From a virus, in IMG/VR virus record IMGVR_UViG_3300010392_000750, positions 1 to 29,821 of that record: a stretch of 29,821 bases of DNA; one strand, given 5' to 3'. Below are positions 12,388 to 21,076 of this stretch, one piece after another. The stretch's first letter is position 1, and each line of letters begins with the position of its first letter. The notes beneath the pieces were generated by a model. It searched no databases, had not been told where the DNA came from, and saw only the letters and a list, made by a program, of their open reading frames with translations. Made by a program: the position numbers and the translations under genes.

Positions 12388-15282
12388 ATGTCGTACGTAG
12401 ATGCATTCCATGACAATGATATAATTCGTGTAGTAGAACGAGATGAGGCTGGAGAACGTAAGTTCCAAGTTTATCCTGCTGAGTATACGTTCTATGTGGA
12501 CGATAAGAATGGTGCGTACAAAACTGTTTATGACACACCTGTCAGTAAATACACTTGCAAGAACAAGAAGCAATTCCGAATCGAAGTGGCACAAGCAGGC
12601 GGGCAGGTATGGGAGAGCGATATCAAGCAAACAAATCGATGCTTGGAAACGTTCTACTCTCCGGAGAACACACTAACACCAGACTTGCACGTAGCGTTTT
12701 TTGACATCGAGGTAGACTTTGATAAAGAAAAAGGCTTTGCACCTCCAGACGATCCGTTTAATTATATCACTGCGATTACAGTTTACTTGCAGTGGCTTGA
12801 CCAACTCATTACCTTAGCAATTCCACCAAAATCTATGGCGTTAGACGTAGCTGAAGACATTGCTGCGAAGTTTGATAACACATTCATATTTACAGACGAA
12901 GGATTAATGTTAGAAACGTTCTTAGAATTGCTAGAAGATGTTGACATTATATCTGGTTGGAACAGCGAAGGCTTTGATATTCCATACACAGTTAACCGCA
13001 TCTCGCGCGTGTTAAACAAAGAAGACAATCGTAAATGGTGCTTATGGGATCAAATGCCCAAGAAGCGCAAGTTTGAAATGTACGGTGGCGAGCAGAATAC
13101 ATACGATTTAATTGGGCGTGTTCACTTGGATTATATGGCGCTTTACAAGAAGTACACATACCACGAAATGCATTCATATAGCTTGGACGCAATTGGCGAA
13201 CACGAAGTAGACGAAAAGAAAATAGAGTATGAAGGAACACTTGATCAATTGTACAACAATGACTTTGAAAAGTTCATAGCATACAACAGACAAGACACAT
13301 ATCTAATCCACAAGATCGACGTGAAGAATGATTTCATTGCGTTGGCATCTTCTGTTGCACACGGCAACACAGAACTAATTCCAAAGACAATGGGCGCGGT
13401 TGCGGTTACTGAGCAGGGCATTATTAACGAAGCGCATAGCTTAGGTTTCATTGTACCAAACAAAAGAAAAGAACAAGTAACAGAATTTGATCAGGCTGCT
13501 GGCGCATATGTTGCACATCCAAAGAAAGGCTTTTGGCAATGGCTAGCATCAATCGACATCAACTCACTGTATCCATCTGTGTTACGTGCTTTGAATATGG
13601 GACCTGAAACATTGATTGGACAAGTACGTCAAACAGATACGAACGCAATGATCCATGCATATTTGGATGAACACAAGTCGCACACATTTGCTGGAGCTTG
13701 GGAAGGAAAGTTTGCAAGCTTAGAATACGATTACATAATGGAAAAACGTACAGATACTAAAGTTATCATTGACTGGGAAACTACTGGCAATAACGAGACA
13801 GCAACAATGGCTCGTTTAGGAAATGCATCAACTGAATTAACGGGTAAAGAAGCGTACGAATTAATATACGAAACAAACCAACCGTGGATGATGAGTGCTA
13901 ACGGCACAATCTTTACGTATGAAACGAAAGCAATCATTCCTGGTTTGTTGGAGCGTTGGTACACTGAACGACAAGCAATGCAAAAGACTAAAAAGAATTT
14001 CGTTGCACTGCAAAACGCAGACGGAGACAAAGGCGTCTTTCTTCCAGCTGGCTTTGAAGATATAAAGGTTACAGGCGGCGTCGAACCAATGCGTGAACTA
14101 GACTGGGATGCATTGAATACAGCATTCGATAACGTTGACGTAAGAGCCGCAGAGAAGATCTTAGATCGATATAACGTAAGTATCGTTGACGGTGCTATTA
14201 TTCCTGACTCTGCTGACGCGAAATTAGCTGTAAACTACTGGGATAAGCTCCAATTAGTGCGTAAGATCGGCTTAAACAGCCTGTACGGCGCATTACTTAA
14301 CAAGCACTGTAGATTCTTTGATCAACGCTTAGGTCAAAGCACAACGCTTACAGGTCGCACGATAGCTAAGTTTATGGCGGCGTATGTAAATGAATGCATA
14401 GCTGGCGAGTTTGATCATACTGGCGAAAGCATTATATACGGCGACACAGACTCAGTGTATTTTAGTGCTCAACCTTTTACAGGTGAAGATACAGAATGGA
14501 CAGTTGAAATGGCCAACGAATTGTACGAAACAATATCAGATTCTGTAAACGACAACTTCCCAGGCTTTATGCAGCGAGCATTCCACAGTCCTAAGGACTT
14601 TGGACAGATCATTAAAGGCGGCAGAGAAATAACTGCGTCCACTGGATTGTTCTTAACTAAAAAGCGTTATGCAGCAATGGTAAAGGACTTAGAAGGAGAT
14701 CGCCAAGACATTGATGGCAAGCCAGGATACTTGAAGGCAATGGGCTTAGAACTAAAGAGATCTGATACTCCACCGCTTGTACAGGATTTCTTAAAGGATA
14801 TTTTAATAGACTTGTTGACCGATAAACCACGCGAAGATATATTTGAAAAGATTAGAATCTTCAAGCGCGAGTTCGCTGCAATGAAGAGTTGGGAGAAAGG
14901 TGCGCCTAAGCGCGTAAACAAACTAACCACGCACACTGCAATATACAACAAGACAGGCAAGTGTGGTGTTGGCCACGCTAAGGCAGCAATCCATTGGAAT
15001 ATGTTGCGCAAAGTTAACAGCGACAACTACAGTATGGAAATTTCAGATGGACAGAAATGCATTGTATGCAGACTGCGTAAGAACCCAATGGGAATGGACA
15101 GCATAGCTTATCCAGTTGACGAGCACAGACTGCCAGATTGGTTTAAAGAATTGCCGTTTGATGACAACGCAATGGAAGACTCAGTAGTCGACAAGAAAAT
15201 TGAAAACTTGTTTGGCGTATTGAAATGGAACATATCTGATTTCACAGACACAAGATCTACATTTAATTCATTATTCTCGTGA
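12388..15282 (+). CDS. 43: Family B DNA polymerase, T4 gp43 type
   Basis: The 964-residue product contains both activities of replicative family B enzymes. The 3'-5' exonuclease motifs are AFFDIEVDFD (about 103-112, Exo I), ISGWNSEGFDIPY (about 190-203, Exo II) and YNRQDTYLIHK (Exo III). The polymerase motifs are DINSLYPS (about 390, motif A), KIGLNSLYGAL (about 627, motif B) and IYGDTDSVY (about 684, motif C with the two metal-binding Asp). T4 gp43 is 898 residues, so this is slightly long, with no visible intein. It should work with the clamp encoded at 16253 and must accept or be followed by 7-deazaguanine modification. The stop overlaps the GTG start of the methyltransferase. Confidence 0.97.
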   Translation: MSYVDAFHDNDIIRVVERDEAGERKFQVYPAEYTFYVDDKNGAYKTVYDTPVSKYTCKNKKQFRIEVAQAGGQVWESDIKQTNRCLETFYSPENTLTPDLHVAFFDIEVDFDKEKGFAPPDDPFNYITAITVYLQWLDQLITLAIPPKSMALDVAEDIAAKFDNTFIFTDEGLMLETFLELLEDVDIISGWNSEGFDIPYTVNRISRVLNKEDNRKWCLWDQMPKKRKFEMYGGEQNTYDLIGRVHLDYMALYKKYTYHEMHSYSLDAIGEHEVDEKKIEYEGTLDQLYNNDFEKFIAYNRQDTYLIHKIDVKNDFIALASSVAHGNTELIPKTMGAVAVTEQGIINEAHSLGFIVPNKRKEQVTEFDQAAGAYVAHPKKGFWQWLASIDINSLYPSVLRALNMGPETLIGQVRQTDTNAMIHAYLDEHKSHTFAGAWEGKFASLEYDYIMEKRTDTKVIIDWETTGNNETATMARLGNASTELTGKEAYELIYETNQPWMMSANGTIFTYETKAIIPGLLERWYTERQAMQKTKKNFVALQNADGDKGVFLPAGFEDIKVTGGVEPMRELDWDALNTAFDNVDVRAAEKILDRYNVSIVDGAIIPDSADAKLAVNYWDKLQLVRKIGLNSLYGALLNKHCRFFDQRLGQSTTLTGRTIAKFMAAYVNECIAGEFDHTGESIIYGDTDSVYFSAQPFTGEDTEWTVEMANELYETISDSVNDNFPGFMQRAFHSPKDFGQIIKGGREITASTGLFLTKKRYAAMVKDLEGDRQDIDGKPGYLKAMGLELKRSDTPPLVQDFLKDILIDLLTDKPREDIFEKIRIFKREFAAMKSWEKGAPKRVNKLTTHTAIYNKTGKCGVGHAKAAIHWNMLRKVNSDNYSMEISDGQKCIVCRLRKNPMGMDSIAYPVDEHRLPDWFKELPFDDNAMEDSVVDKKIENLFGVLKWNISDFTDTRSTFNSLFS

Positions 15283-16220
15283 CACATACAGAACTATTAT
15301 TATTTCGTGATCGCCTAATAAGGCTACGACTTGACGAGCTAGGTGACGCAGCCATAGCTCGTCAATATGATATTGGCAAACTGATGGACGATTATCCAGA
15401 AGATGAAGTTTGTCCTTTTATGGATAAGTTGCTGGAACACGCTATATTAAATATCAACAGTTTGAATTCATTAGTAGCACAACACATAGCAGAAATCGAA
15501 ATCGACATTCGCGAGTCAACAGTCAAGCACGTAACCGCCGACAACGAGCACTGGGCACAACACAATGTTCGTTTTAAGACAGCTGAATACAACAGAGATT
15601 ATCGACAATTGCCAACTACTGAAGATGCGGCAACTCTTATACGCTCTAGGATTGGATTCTACACTGACTGGAGATTTCCTGGGTTAGAAATTGGTCCTGG
15701 CGATGGTGCGTGGACTGATATGCTTGTAGCGTGTGATCCATTGTATCTAATAGATCATAACGACGAATGCTTGGTTACTACAAAGAGCCAATTCAGTCCA
15801 AAATATCAAAACAGATTGCGGTGTTACACAAACCGCGGCGAAGGTTTACATATGTTGCCGCAAGATCAATTTGGTTTTGTGTTTAGTTGGAACACGTTTA
15901 ACTATTTTTCATTTAATCAAATTCACGACTATCTCGGAGATATCTGGGATGTTCTAAGACCGGGCGGAGCTTGTATGTTTAGTTACAACAACGCTGAACG
16001 CCCGTTATGCGCTAGACGCGCAGAAGATTTGCTTATGACGTTTGTACCAAAGTCAATGCTAGTAGGAATGCTAGAAGGATTTGGGTTTAAGCAGATCAAA
16101 ACACAAGACGTAGATTCAACCGTATCATGGGTTGAATTTCGAAAACCGGGTCAGCTAGAGAGCAATCGAACTGGCCAAACACTTGGTAAGATAATTTTAA
16201 CGCCACACGTTATAGCATAA
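15279..16220 (+). CDS. Class I SAM-dependent methyltransferase
   Basis: The 313-residue product starts with GTG overlapping the polymerase stop (GTGA). After a helical N-terminal part of about 110 residues comes a Rossmann methyltransferase domain: GLEIGPGDGAWT (135-146, SAM-binding loop), LIDHNDE (157-163), FVFSWNTFNYF (200-210, post-II acidic/aromatic region) and DVLRPGGACMFSY (224-236). There is no DPPY/NPPY motif, so a DNA N6-adenine or N4-cytosine methyltransferase is unlikely; a small-molecule, protein or modified-base substrate fits better. Its position between polymerase, clamp and the 7-deazaguanine genes makes a role in base tailoring possible but unproved. Confidence 0.82.
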   Translation: MTHTELLLFRDRLIRLRLDELGDAAIARQYDIGKLMDDYPEDEVCPFMDKLLEHAILNINSLNSLVAQHIAEIEIDIRESTVKHVTADNEHWAQHNVRFKTAEYNRDYRQLPTTEDAATLIRSRIGFYTDWRFPGLEIGPGDGAWTDMLVACDPLYLIDHNDECLVTTKSQFSPKYQNRLRCYTNRGEGLHMLPQDQFGFVFSWNTFNYFSFNQIHDYLGDIWDVLRPGGACMFSYNNAERPLCARRAEDLLMTFVPKSMLVGMLEGFGFKQIKTQDVDSTVSWVEFRKPGQLESNRTGQTLGKIILTPHVIA

Positions 16221-16221
16221 C

Positions 16222-16227
16222 TATAAT
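16222..16227 (+). promoter_or_regulatory. Possible sigma70 -10 element upstream of the clamp gene
   Basis: TATAAT lies two bases after the methyltransferase stop. No good -35 box is found at the normal distance (TTTAAC lies 20 bases upstream). The clamp gene then has a conventional leader with GGAGAG near 16241-16246. This is a weak or activator-dependent promoter candidate. Confidence 0.4.
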
Positions 16228-16252
16228 AAACATAACTATTGGAGAGTACAGA

Positions 16253-16984
16253 ATGAGAGATCAACTAGTGGATATTGTAAACCACACTCATAAACTTGGT
16301 ATTTTTGATACCATTAAGGTAATTGGCGATGACGCTAGCACTTTGTTAGAAGGTGAAGCTGAAGATAAGTCAGTTATTATGCGAGCAGAATTTTTGAATC
16401 CTGCGGCAGAATTCGAAGGCACATTTGGTATGCCGGGGATTGGTCAGCTTTCAACATTGTTGAACTTGGACGAATACCAAGCAGACGCTAGCATTTCGGT
16501 AACAAAGGAAGTGAAGAATGGCGAATCAGTTCCAGCTGGCGTTCATTTCGAAAACTTGGGTGCAACATTTGAAAACGATTACCGTTTTATGACAACAGCA
16601 CTTGTAAACGAAAAGCTTAAAACATTAGAGTACAACGAGCCGCCGTATGAAGTAACACTGGAGCCATCTATGATTAGCATTCAGCGTCTACGTCAGCAAA
16701 GTTTGGCTAACGCTAATGAATTGCTATTCACAGCAGTGGTAGCAAACGGTGATTTGATTTTCAACTTTGGAGATCACAGCACAAACTCTGGTAAATTTAC
16801 ATTTGCTAACAATGCAAATGACAAGCTTAACAAACGCTGGGCATATCCTGTATCACAAGTAATGGGAATCTTAGCACTAGCAGGCGAGATTGAAATGAAG
16901 TTTAGCAACGCCGGCGCGTTGGTTATTACTTGCAACTCAGGCTTAGTTAAGTACACATATATTTTACCAGCACAAGCAAAGTAA
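16253..16984 (+). CDS. 45: Sliding clamp, T4 gp45 type
   Basis: The product has 243 residues (T4 gp45 has 228). It shows the layout of a two-domain phage clamp subunit: an N-terminal domain ending near 120 and a second domain with FTFANNANDK and the C-terminal strands ALVITCNSGLVKYTYILPA. The trimeric ring tethers DNA polymerase and, in T4, also couples late promoters to RNA polymerase through gp33 and gp55, which fits the late boxes here. A good ribosome site, GGAGAG, precedes the ATG. The call rests on size, the strand pattern and the position beside polymerase; clamp loader genes are not in the window. Confidence 0.82.
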   Translation: MRDQLVDIVNHTHKLGIFDTIKVIGDDASTLLEGEAEDKSVIMRAEFLNPAAEFEGTFGMPGIGQLSTLLNLDEYQADASISVTKEVKNGESVPAGVHFENLGATFENDYRFMTTALVNEKLKTLEYNEPPYEVTLEPSMISIQRLRQQSLANANELLFTAVVANGDLIFNFGDHSTNSGKFTFANNANDKLNKRWAYPVSQVMGILALAGEIEMKFSNAGALVITCNSGLVKYTYILPAQAK

Positions 16985-16993
16985 GGGCATAGT

Positions 16994-18574
16994 ATGTCTA
17001 AACCAGAACAGGATAATTTAACAGCGAAGCAAGGCGATTACGCAATGTTTTTGCCGTCTATTAGCAGTTTTTACGTCAATTACATCAGTAAACAGTATCA
17101 CGAAGAGTTCGTTAAGAAAAGTCGTATACCGTTTGCCAATGGTATGGAAGCACTCAACTTCTTTAACGAGCAGGACGGTAACTTCACATACAAGTGGGCA
17201 TTGTACTCTGGTGGACACGCTGTACTAGATGTCAACAAACCAACACCGCAGGAAGATATGATTCGCAAGCGTGACCGCAATAAGACGTGGTTACTAGGCG
17301 ACTCGGGTGGATTCCAGATTGCGAAAGGTGTTTGGGATGGCGACTGGAAAGATCCTGCTTGTCCAAAAGCACAGAAGAAGCGCGAGCTTGTATTGAAGTG
17401 GCTGGACGAGTATATGGACTATAGCATGGTACTTGATATTCCTGCGTGGTTGCGCCGTATTCCTGGTGCAAGCGACAAGACTGGTATTTACACATTTGAT
17501 GATGCTGTCAAAGGTACACAGTATAACCACGACTACTTCATGAAACATAGACGCGGCGCTGAAAACGGTGGTACCAAATTCTTAAACGTACTGCAAGGCG
17601 AGAATCACGCAGAGTCGGATGAATGGTACAGAATTTTCAAAGACTACTGTGATCCTGCTGTATATCCTGACACGCACTTCGAAGGATGGGCGTTTGGTGG
17701 GCAGAATATGTGCGACTTGCACCTTACATTAAAACGCATAGTAGACTTCCACTTTGATGGATTGCTAAAAGAAGGCGTACACGATGTTATTCACTTACTT
17801 GGAATGAGTAAGCTGGAATGGGCTGTGCTGTTAACTGACGTGCAACGTGCGGCGCGTAAGTATTACAACCCAGCACTGTCAATAACATTTGACGCAGCAA
17901 GTCCATTCTTAGCGACAGCTAATGGACGCATATACACAACACTTAGAACAACACACGACACGAAGTGGACATACAAATCCGAAGCAAGCTTGGATGACAA
18001 CTCATACACAAGCGACACACGAAGCTATAAAGATGCAGTGTTGAACGATGGTCACTACAAAGTATTTGATGACAGTCCTATTATGGATGAGTGCAAGATT
18101 AACGATATTTGTTTCTATCCACCGGGATCTATCAACAAGCAAGGCAACGTGGCAAAGACTTCATGGGATACGTTTAGTTACTGTATTCAAATGGGTCATA
18201 ATGTTTGGAGTCATATCAATGCTGTACAACAAGGCAACAGAGATTATGACAACGGCCAAATACCTAAGATGCTTATTCCAACAGGACAATCCGACGGAGC
18301 AACGTTTAGAGAAATAGTAGATGCTATATTCTCTTGTGACAAGCGCGAAGATGCTTATGCTATTATTGATCACTACGATCGTTATTGGATGCGTATAGTT
18401 GGATCGCGTGGACTTACAGGCAAGAAGACCAAAAATGCTAGCGGGCAGTTTGACCAGTTGTTTGCTGTAACAGAAAGCACCGCAGAGCCAGCAATTGAAA
18501 CTCCAGTAACAGATAAGCTGGAAGCGTTAGAAGAAACAGTATCCGAGTCAACGTTCACAACATTATTCAAATGA
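16994..18574 (+). CDS. dpdA: DNA guanine transglycosylase, DpdA/TGT-like
   Basis: The 526-residue product belongs to the tRNA-guanine transglycosylase superfamily, in the DNA-acting DpdA branch found in phages. Visible motifs are WLLGDSGGFQ (99-108, substrate Asp103 and the SGGFQ loop), MVLDIPAW (145-152, base-recognition Asp148), NVLQGE (198-203, Gln), GWAFGG (231-236) and SITFDAASPF (296-305, candidate nucleophile Asp300). DpdA swaps guanine in DNA for a 7-deazaguanine base such as preQ0. The C-terminal part (about 310-526) is not typical of tRNA enzymes. QueC, FolE and QueE are encoded downstream, supplying the base. The modified DNA should resist host restriction. The ribosome site AAGGG lies at 16983-16987. 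Confidence 0.9.
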   Translation: MSKPEQDNLTAKQGDYAMFLPSISSFYVNYISKQYHEEFVKKSRIPFANGMEALNFFNEQDGNFTYKWALYSGGHAVLDVNKPTPQEDMIRKRDRNKTWLLGDSGGFQIAKGVWDGDWKDPACPKAQKKRELVLKWLDEYMDYSMVLDIPAWLRRIPGASDKTGIYTFDDAVKGTQYNHDYFMKHRRGAENGGTKFLNVLQGENHAESDEWYRIFKDYCDPAVYPDTHFEGWAFGGQNMCDLHLTLKRIVDFHFDGLLKEGVHDVIHLLGMSKLEWAVLLTDVQRAARKYYNPALSITFDAASPFLATANGRIYTTLRTTHDTKWTYKSEASLDDNSYTSDTRSYKDAVLNDGHYKVFDDSPIMDECKINDICFYPPGSINKQGNVAKTSWDTFSYCIQMGHNVWSHINAVQQGNRDYDNGQIPKMLIPTGQSDGATFREIVDAIFSCDKREDAYAIIDHYDRYWMRIVGSRGLTGKKTKNASGQFDQLFAVTESTAEPAIETPVTDKLEALEETVSESTFTTLFK

Positions 18575-18819
18575 TGAACTGGTGGCAACCAATCTACGAG
18601 GCTCTAGTAAAGAAAGAGCCCGAACCAAGGACAGAGCCGTGTCCAAAATGCGGCACAATGGATTGTATTACTAGCGAAGAATATCGCAAACACATTAAGA
18701 TTGAAGGTGCTGGTCAATTAAGTGTCGACTCTAAGATACTTACTAAATCATGTAAATTTAGACAACAACTTATACAAGCAAAACAAATAGTAGAACACAC
18801 GAGGAAGAATCTCAAATGA
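18571..18819 (+). CDS. Small Cys-containing hypothetical protein
   Basis: The 82-residue product overlaps the dpdA stop (ATGATGA), with two possible adjacent Met starts. It holds CPKCGTMDC (about 24-32) and a later SCKF; these four Cys could bind one zinc ion. The C-terminus is basic and helical. It is unrecognised. Its place inside the dpdA-queC operon suggests an accessory role in the modification, perhaps DNA or enzyme binding. Confidence 0.68.
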   Translation: MMNWWQPIYEALVKKEPEPRTEPCPKCGTMDCITSEEYRKHIKIEGAGQLSVDSKILTKSCKFRQQLIQAKQIVEHTRKNLK

Positions 18820-19325
18820 AAAGACAATTCGAAGATAAAAAAGACGTAGTATATTACACTGGCATCAATGTTGAACGAACATTGGCGTACGGTAAGCAAA
18901 CACTATTCCTAAACGAATTTCGCGCAGCCAAAATGGTTATGGACATTGCCGCAGATAGAGAATGTGAACATATTTACATTGGTGCTAACGGCACGTTTCG
19001 ACCAAAGAACAACGAAGATTGGTCTTTGTATGAAGTCTTAGTTGAAGGCTTAACAGCAGGTGGTTACTTAGTCACTATGGAGCACAACTTAACACAATCT
19101 GCTTGGTTCTTGGATAGCTGTTTTGCAGACAACAATATGGTCATACCAGTTTTGACTGTGGAGATCCCATACATTGCACAATATGGTAACAACTCTGCTC
19201 TGAAAATTACAGATAAGAGTTTTGGTGAAACCAATCCTGGTGTTTGGGTACACAGTTACAACGACATTACTAAGACTGATGCGTTTACACACTGGAACGA
19301 CTATAAGGATGATAAAGCGATATGA
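18816..19325 (+). CDS. Unrecognised protein between dpdA and queC
   Basis: The 169-residue product overlaps both neighbours by four bases, so it is firmly inside the modification operon. Noteworthy stretches are VVYYTGINVERTLAYGKQT (about 11-29), CEHIYIGANGTF (about 47-58), YIAQYGNNSALKITDKSF (about 118-135) and NPGVWVHSYNDI (about 139-150). It looks like a soluble alpha/beta domain with conserved-looking Asn, His and Trp positions, but I cannot assign a family. It shows no QueD zinc motif, no QueF signature and no amidotransferase motif. By position it is the best candidate for an accessory or tailoring factor in 7-deazaguanine synthesis or insertion. Confidence 0.82.
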   Translation: MKRQFEDKKDVVYYTGINVERTLAYGKQTLFLNEFRAAKMVMDIAADRECEHIYIGANGTFRPKNNEDWSLYEVLVEGLTAGGYLVTMEHNLTQSAWFLDSCFADNNMVIPVLTVEIPYIAQYGNNSALKITDKSFGETNPGVWVHSYNDITKTDAFTHWNDYKDDKAI

Positions 19326-20089
19326 AAGAACTTAACGTAATCACAAAAGGACGCGAGATAGCCAAAGGTAAATCGGTGTTGCTGTTTAGCGGCGGGATGG
19401 ATTCGGTAATGTTTGACTTGCTCTTAAAGCCGGACATTTTGCTGTACGCTCCAACTGGTTCTAACTATGAAACAATTGAAACACAGAAGATCAAACAGTT
19501 AGCAAAGGACAACATTATTGATGAGCAGAAGCTGATCATAATGGACGAGACTATTAACTTGGCTCCGTTCGAGCGCGATGATTTGATTGTCCCTAACCGC
19601 AATGCGTACTTGGTATTGCTAGCTTCACACTTTGGTGAAACTATTTACTTGGGTTCTGTGTATGGTGACCGTTCGTTTGACAAGGACAAGACATTCTACG
19701 CACTGATGGAAGGCCTGCTCAACCATATGTGGAGCGAACAACACTGGACAGAGGAACGTGTATTCAGCGTGAGCTCTCCATACAAGGACACAACTAAGAC
19801 AGAGCTTATCAAAGAGTACGAGCTTGCTGGTGGTGATGTTCAAAACATACTGGATTCATATAGCTGTTACAGAGGCGAAGAGCAAGCTTGTGGAATATGC
19901 AAGCCGTGTGTTCGTAAGGCTGTATCACTAATTTGTAATTTTGTAGCAATACCAGACGATTACTTTGAACAGCATCCAATGTCAGCTCCGTGGATTGAAG
20001 AGTTGCTCCCACAGATGGTGGAAGGCAAATATCGCGGACGCGAAGATGCAGAATTTATTACTGCAATGAAGTTGACAGGCTGGTTGTAA
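19322..20089 (+). CDS. queC: 7-cyano-7-deazaguanine (preQ0) synthase QueC
   Basis: The 255-residue product has the PP-loop ATPase signature LLFSGGMDS (20-28), the PNRN box (91-94), KDTTKTELI (155-163) and the zinc site C182, C190, C193, C196 in SCYRGEEQACGICKPC. QueC converts 7-carboxy-7-deazaguanine to preQ0 with ATP and ammonia. It is not fused to a glutamine amidotransferase domain, so preQ0 rather than an archaeosine-type amidine is the expected product. It is slightly longer than the usual 220-235 residues because of its C-terminus (about 215-255). It overlaps the genes on both sides (ATGA upstream, TAATG downstream), consistent with coupled translation with dpdA. Confidence 0.95.
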   Translation: MKELNVITKGREIAKGKSVLLFSGGMDSVMFDLLLKPDILLYAPTGSNYETIETQKIKQLAKDNIIDEQKLIIMDETINLAPFERDDLIVPNRNAYLVLLASHFGETIYLGSVYGDRSFDKDKTFYALMEGLLNHMWSEQHWTEERVFSVSSPYKDTTKTELIKEYELAGGDVQNILDSYSCYRGEEQACGICKPCVRKAVSLICNFVAIPDDYFEQHPMSAPWIEELLPQMVEGKYRGREDAEFITAMKLTGWL

Positions 20090-20466
20090 TGGACGCAACC
20101 GACCCTGAATACAACGGCGCGTTAGATCCTGAAGAACAGCATCGCGCGTATATGGATCTGCAGCGCAAAACACTTATGAAAGATGCGCTCAATATGGCGC
20201 GTGTACGTTACTCTATTACAGTCGGCACTCGCGTATACAATTACAAAGTTTACATACAAATTTGGCAAGACGATGACTTCAACTATGAAGAATTTCTCGA
20301 CTTCTGTAAAAAACTTACAGTGAATGAAGTGGAGCTAAATACTAATAGTTACAAAGCAATGGCAGACCAATTATACAACTTATTAGCGATTGGGATGCCA
20401 GGACGTAGCATATGGATATGTATCAATCAAAATGATACTGGTATAACAATACAATACGAACAATAA
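20089..20466 (+). CDS. Hypothetical protein downstream of queC; possible divergent QueD-like fold
   Basis: The product has 125 residues. The C-terminal 85 residues run in the order seen in the QueD/6-pyruvoyl-tetrahydropterin synthase T-fold: strand YNYKVYIQIWQ (around 49-59), EEFLDFCKKL, a helix NSYKAMADQLYNLL (around 83-96), and strands SIWICINQNDTGITIQYE. The zinc-binding His triad and catalytic Cys of QueD are not present (Y-N-Y stands where H-G-H is expected), so if it is related it is not a normal enzyme. This is a by-eye alignment and is uncertain. The gene overlaps queC by TAATG. Confidence 0.72.
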   Translation: MDATDPEYNGALDPEEQHRAYMDLQRKTLMKDALNMARVRYSITVGTRVYNYKVYIQIWQDDDFNYEEFLDFCKKLTVNEVELNTNSYKAMADQLYNLLAIGMPGRSIWICINQNDTGITIQYEQ

Positions 20467-20479
20467 CTTGGAGCCTTCC

Positions 20480-20737
20480 ATGGCACATTATAACAAAAAG
20501 AACAAGCAACAAAAGCCCCGCGGCATGAAGCCGGAAGTAATTAAGATCTTCGAGGAGCTAGAAGAATACCACGATTATTGCAGATTTCAATTATGCAAAT
20601 TTGACGAAGCAGATTTATTCAAATCTAAAAACTGGCAGCGTTTCAATGAAGCCCGTAAACGCAAAGCAGCATTTGAACAGCGCGAAGCAAAGCGCGAAGC
20701 AAAGAAACTAGCAGAGCAACAAGCAAAACAGGCGTAA
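20480..20737 (+). CDS. Small highly charged helical protein
   Basis: The 85-residue product is basic at both ends, with a Tyr/Cys-containing middle (YHDYCRFQLCKFDEADLF) and a long charged C-terminal helix carrying the REAK repeat. The ATG at 20480 follows TTGGAG (20468-20473) at a good distance and is preferred over the in-frame TTG at 20468. It is unrecognised; a protein- or nucleic-acid-binding helix is the only structural inference. Confidence 0.75.
   Translation: MAHYNKKNKQQKPRGMKPEVIKIFEELEEYHDYCRFQLCKFDEADLFKSKNWQRFNEARKRKAAFEQREAKREAKKLAEQQAKQA
20680..20703 (+). repeat. Tandem 12-base duplication
   Basis: GCGCGAAGCAAA occurs twice in direct succession. It keeps the frame and encodes REAK twice in the C-terminal helix of the gene at 20480, an example of recent in-frame duplication. 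Confidence 0.9.
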
Positions 20738-20740
20738 CCA

Positions 20741-21025
20741 ATGATTAAGTATATGAACGACATTGACTTGTCGAACTACGGCTTATATTTAGAATCAACA
20801 TCTATCAAAGCAGATGCAATCAATGCAACGGTATCAATGGAACTTACTATACCTAGCGGTGTGTTAAATTCCAGCGATACCGTTGAAAACTTAGAACGAT
20901 TTTACTTAGATCTAAAAATGATGAATGCATTAAAGGGCAACTTCACGCCAGCAGTTCAAACCCATTATGAAGAGCTACTAATTTTGTTAGCTTTAAGTAA
21001 CGACACCGCAAAAAAAGATAAATAA
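20741..21025 (+). CDS. Hypothetical protein with YEELLILLAL C-terminal motif
   Basis: The 94-residue product is unrecognised. A second in-frame ATG at 20753 (MNDIDLSNYG) is an alternative start. The C-terminus PAVQTHYEELLILLALS (about 70-86) closely matches the C-terminus of the gene at 25235, although the rest of the two proteins is unrelated. It ends within the box GATAAATA at 21017-21024. Confidence 0.72.
   Translation: MIKYMNDIDLSNYGLYLESTSIKADAINATVSMELTIPSGVLNSSDTVENLERFYLDLKMMNALKGNFTPAVQTHYEELLILLALSNDTAKKDK
21017..21024 (+). promoter_or_regulatory. Possible T4-type late box GATAAATA
   Basis: The sequence matches the late box used elsewhere in the window but lies within the last codons of the upstream gene, 65 bases ahead of folE. 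A late promoter for folE would be unexpected, so this may be coincidence or a second, late start. Confidence 0.35.
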
Positions 21026-21033
21026 ACTCATAG

Positions 21034-21052
21034 TATCAACAAGAGGTTGATA
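21034..21052 (+). promoter_or_regulatory. Inverted repeat overlapping the folE -35 box
   Basis: TATCAAC, a five-base loop, and GTTGATA form a perfect seven-pair dyad. The right arm contains the candidate -35 box TTGATA of the folE promoter. It could be an operator or a small hairpin; no T tract follows. Confidence 0.5.
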
Positions 21053-21076
21053 ACTAATCATAATAACAATTATAAC
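21047..21076 (+). promoter_or_regulatory. Sigma70-type promoter upstream of folE
   Basis: TTGATA (21047-21052), an 18-base spacer and TATAAC (21071-21076) precede a normal leader with the strong ribosome site GGAGG (21078-21082), seven bases before the ATG at 21090. Both boxes are one or two bases off consensus. Confidence 0.55.

Noticed and set aside
12388-15282. Intein in the long DNA polymerase
   Set aside because: All polymerase and exonuclease motifs are uninterrupted and no splicing-type Cys/Ser...His-Asn junctions are seen; the extra length is spread out.
18816-19325. Reading the 169-residue gene as QueF, QueD or an amidotransferase
   Set aside because: It has no QueF Cys/Asp signature, no QueD His triad and no glutaminase Cys-His-Glu motif, so it is left unnamed.
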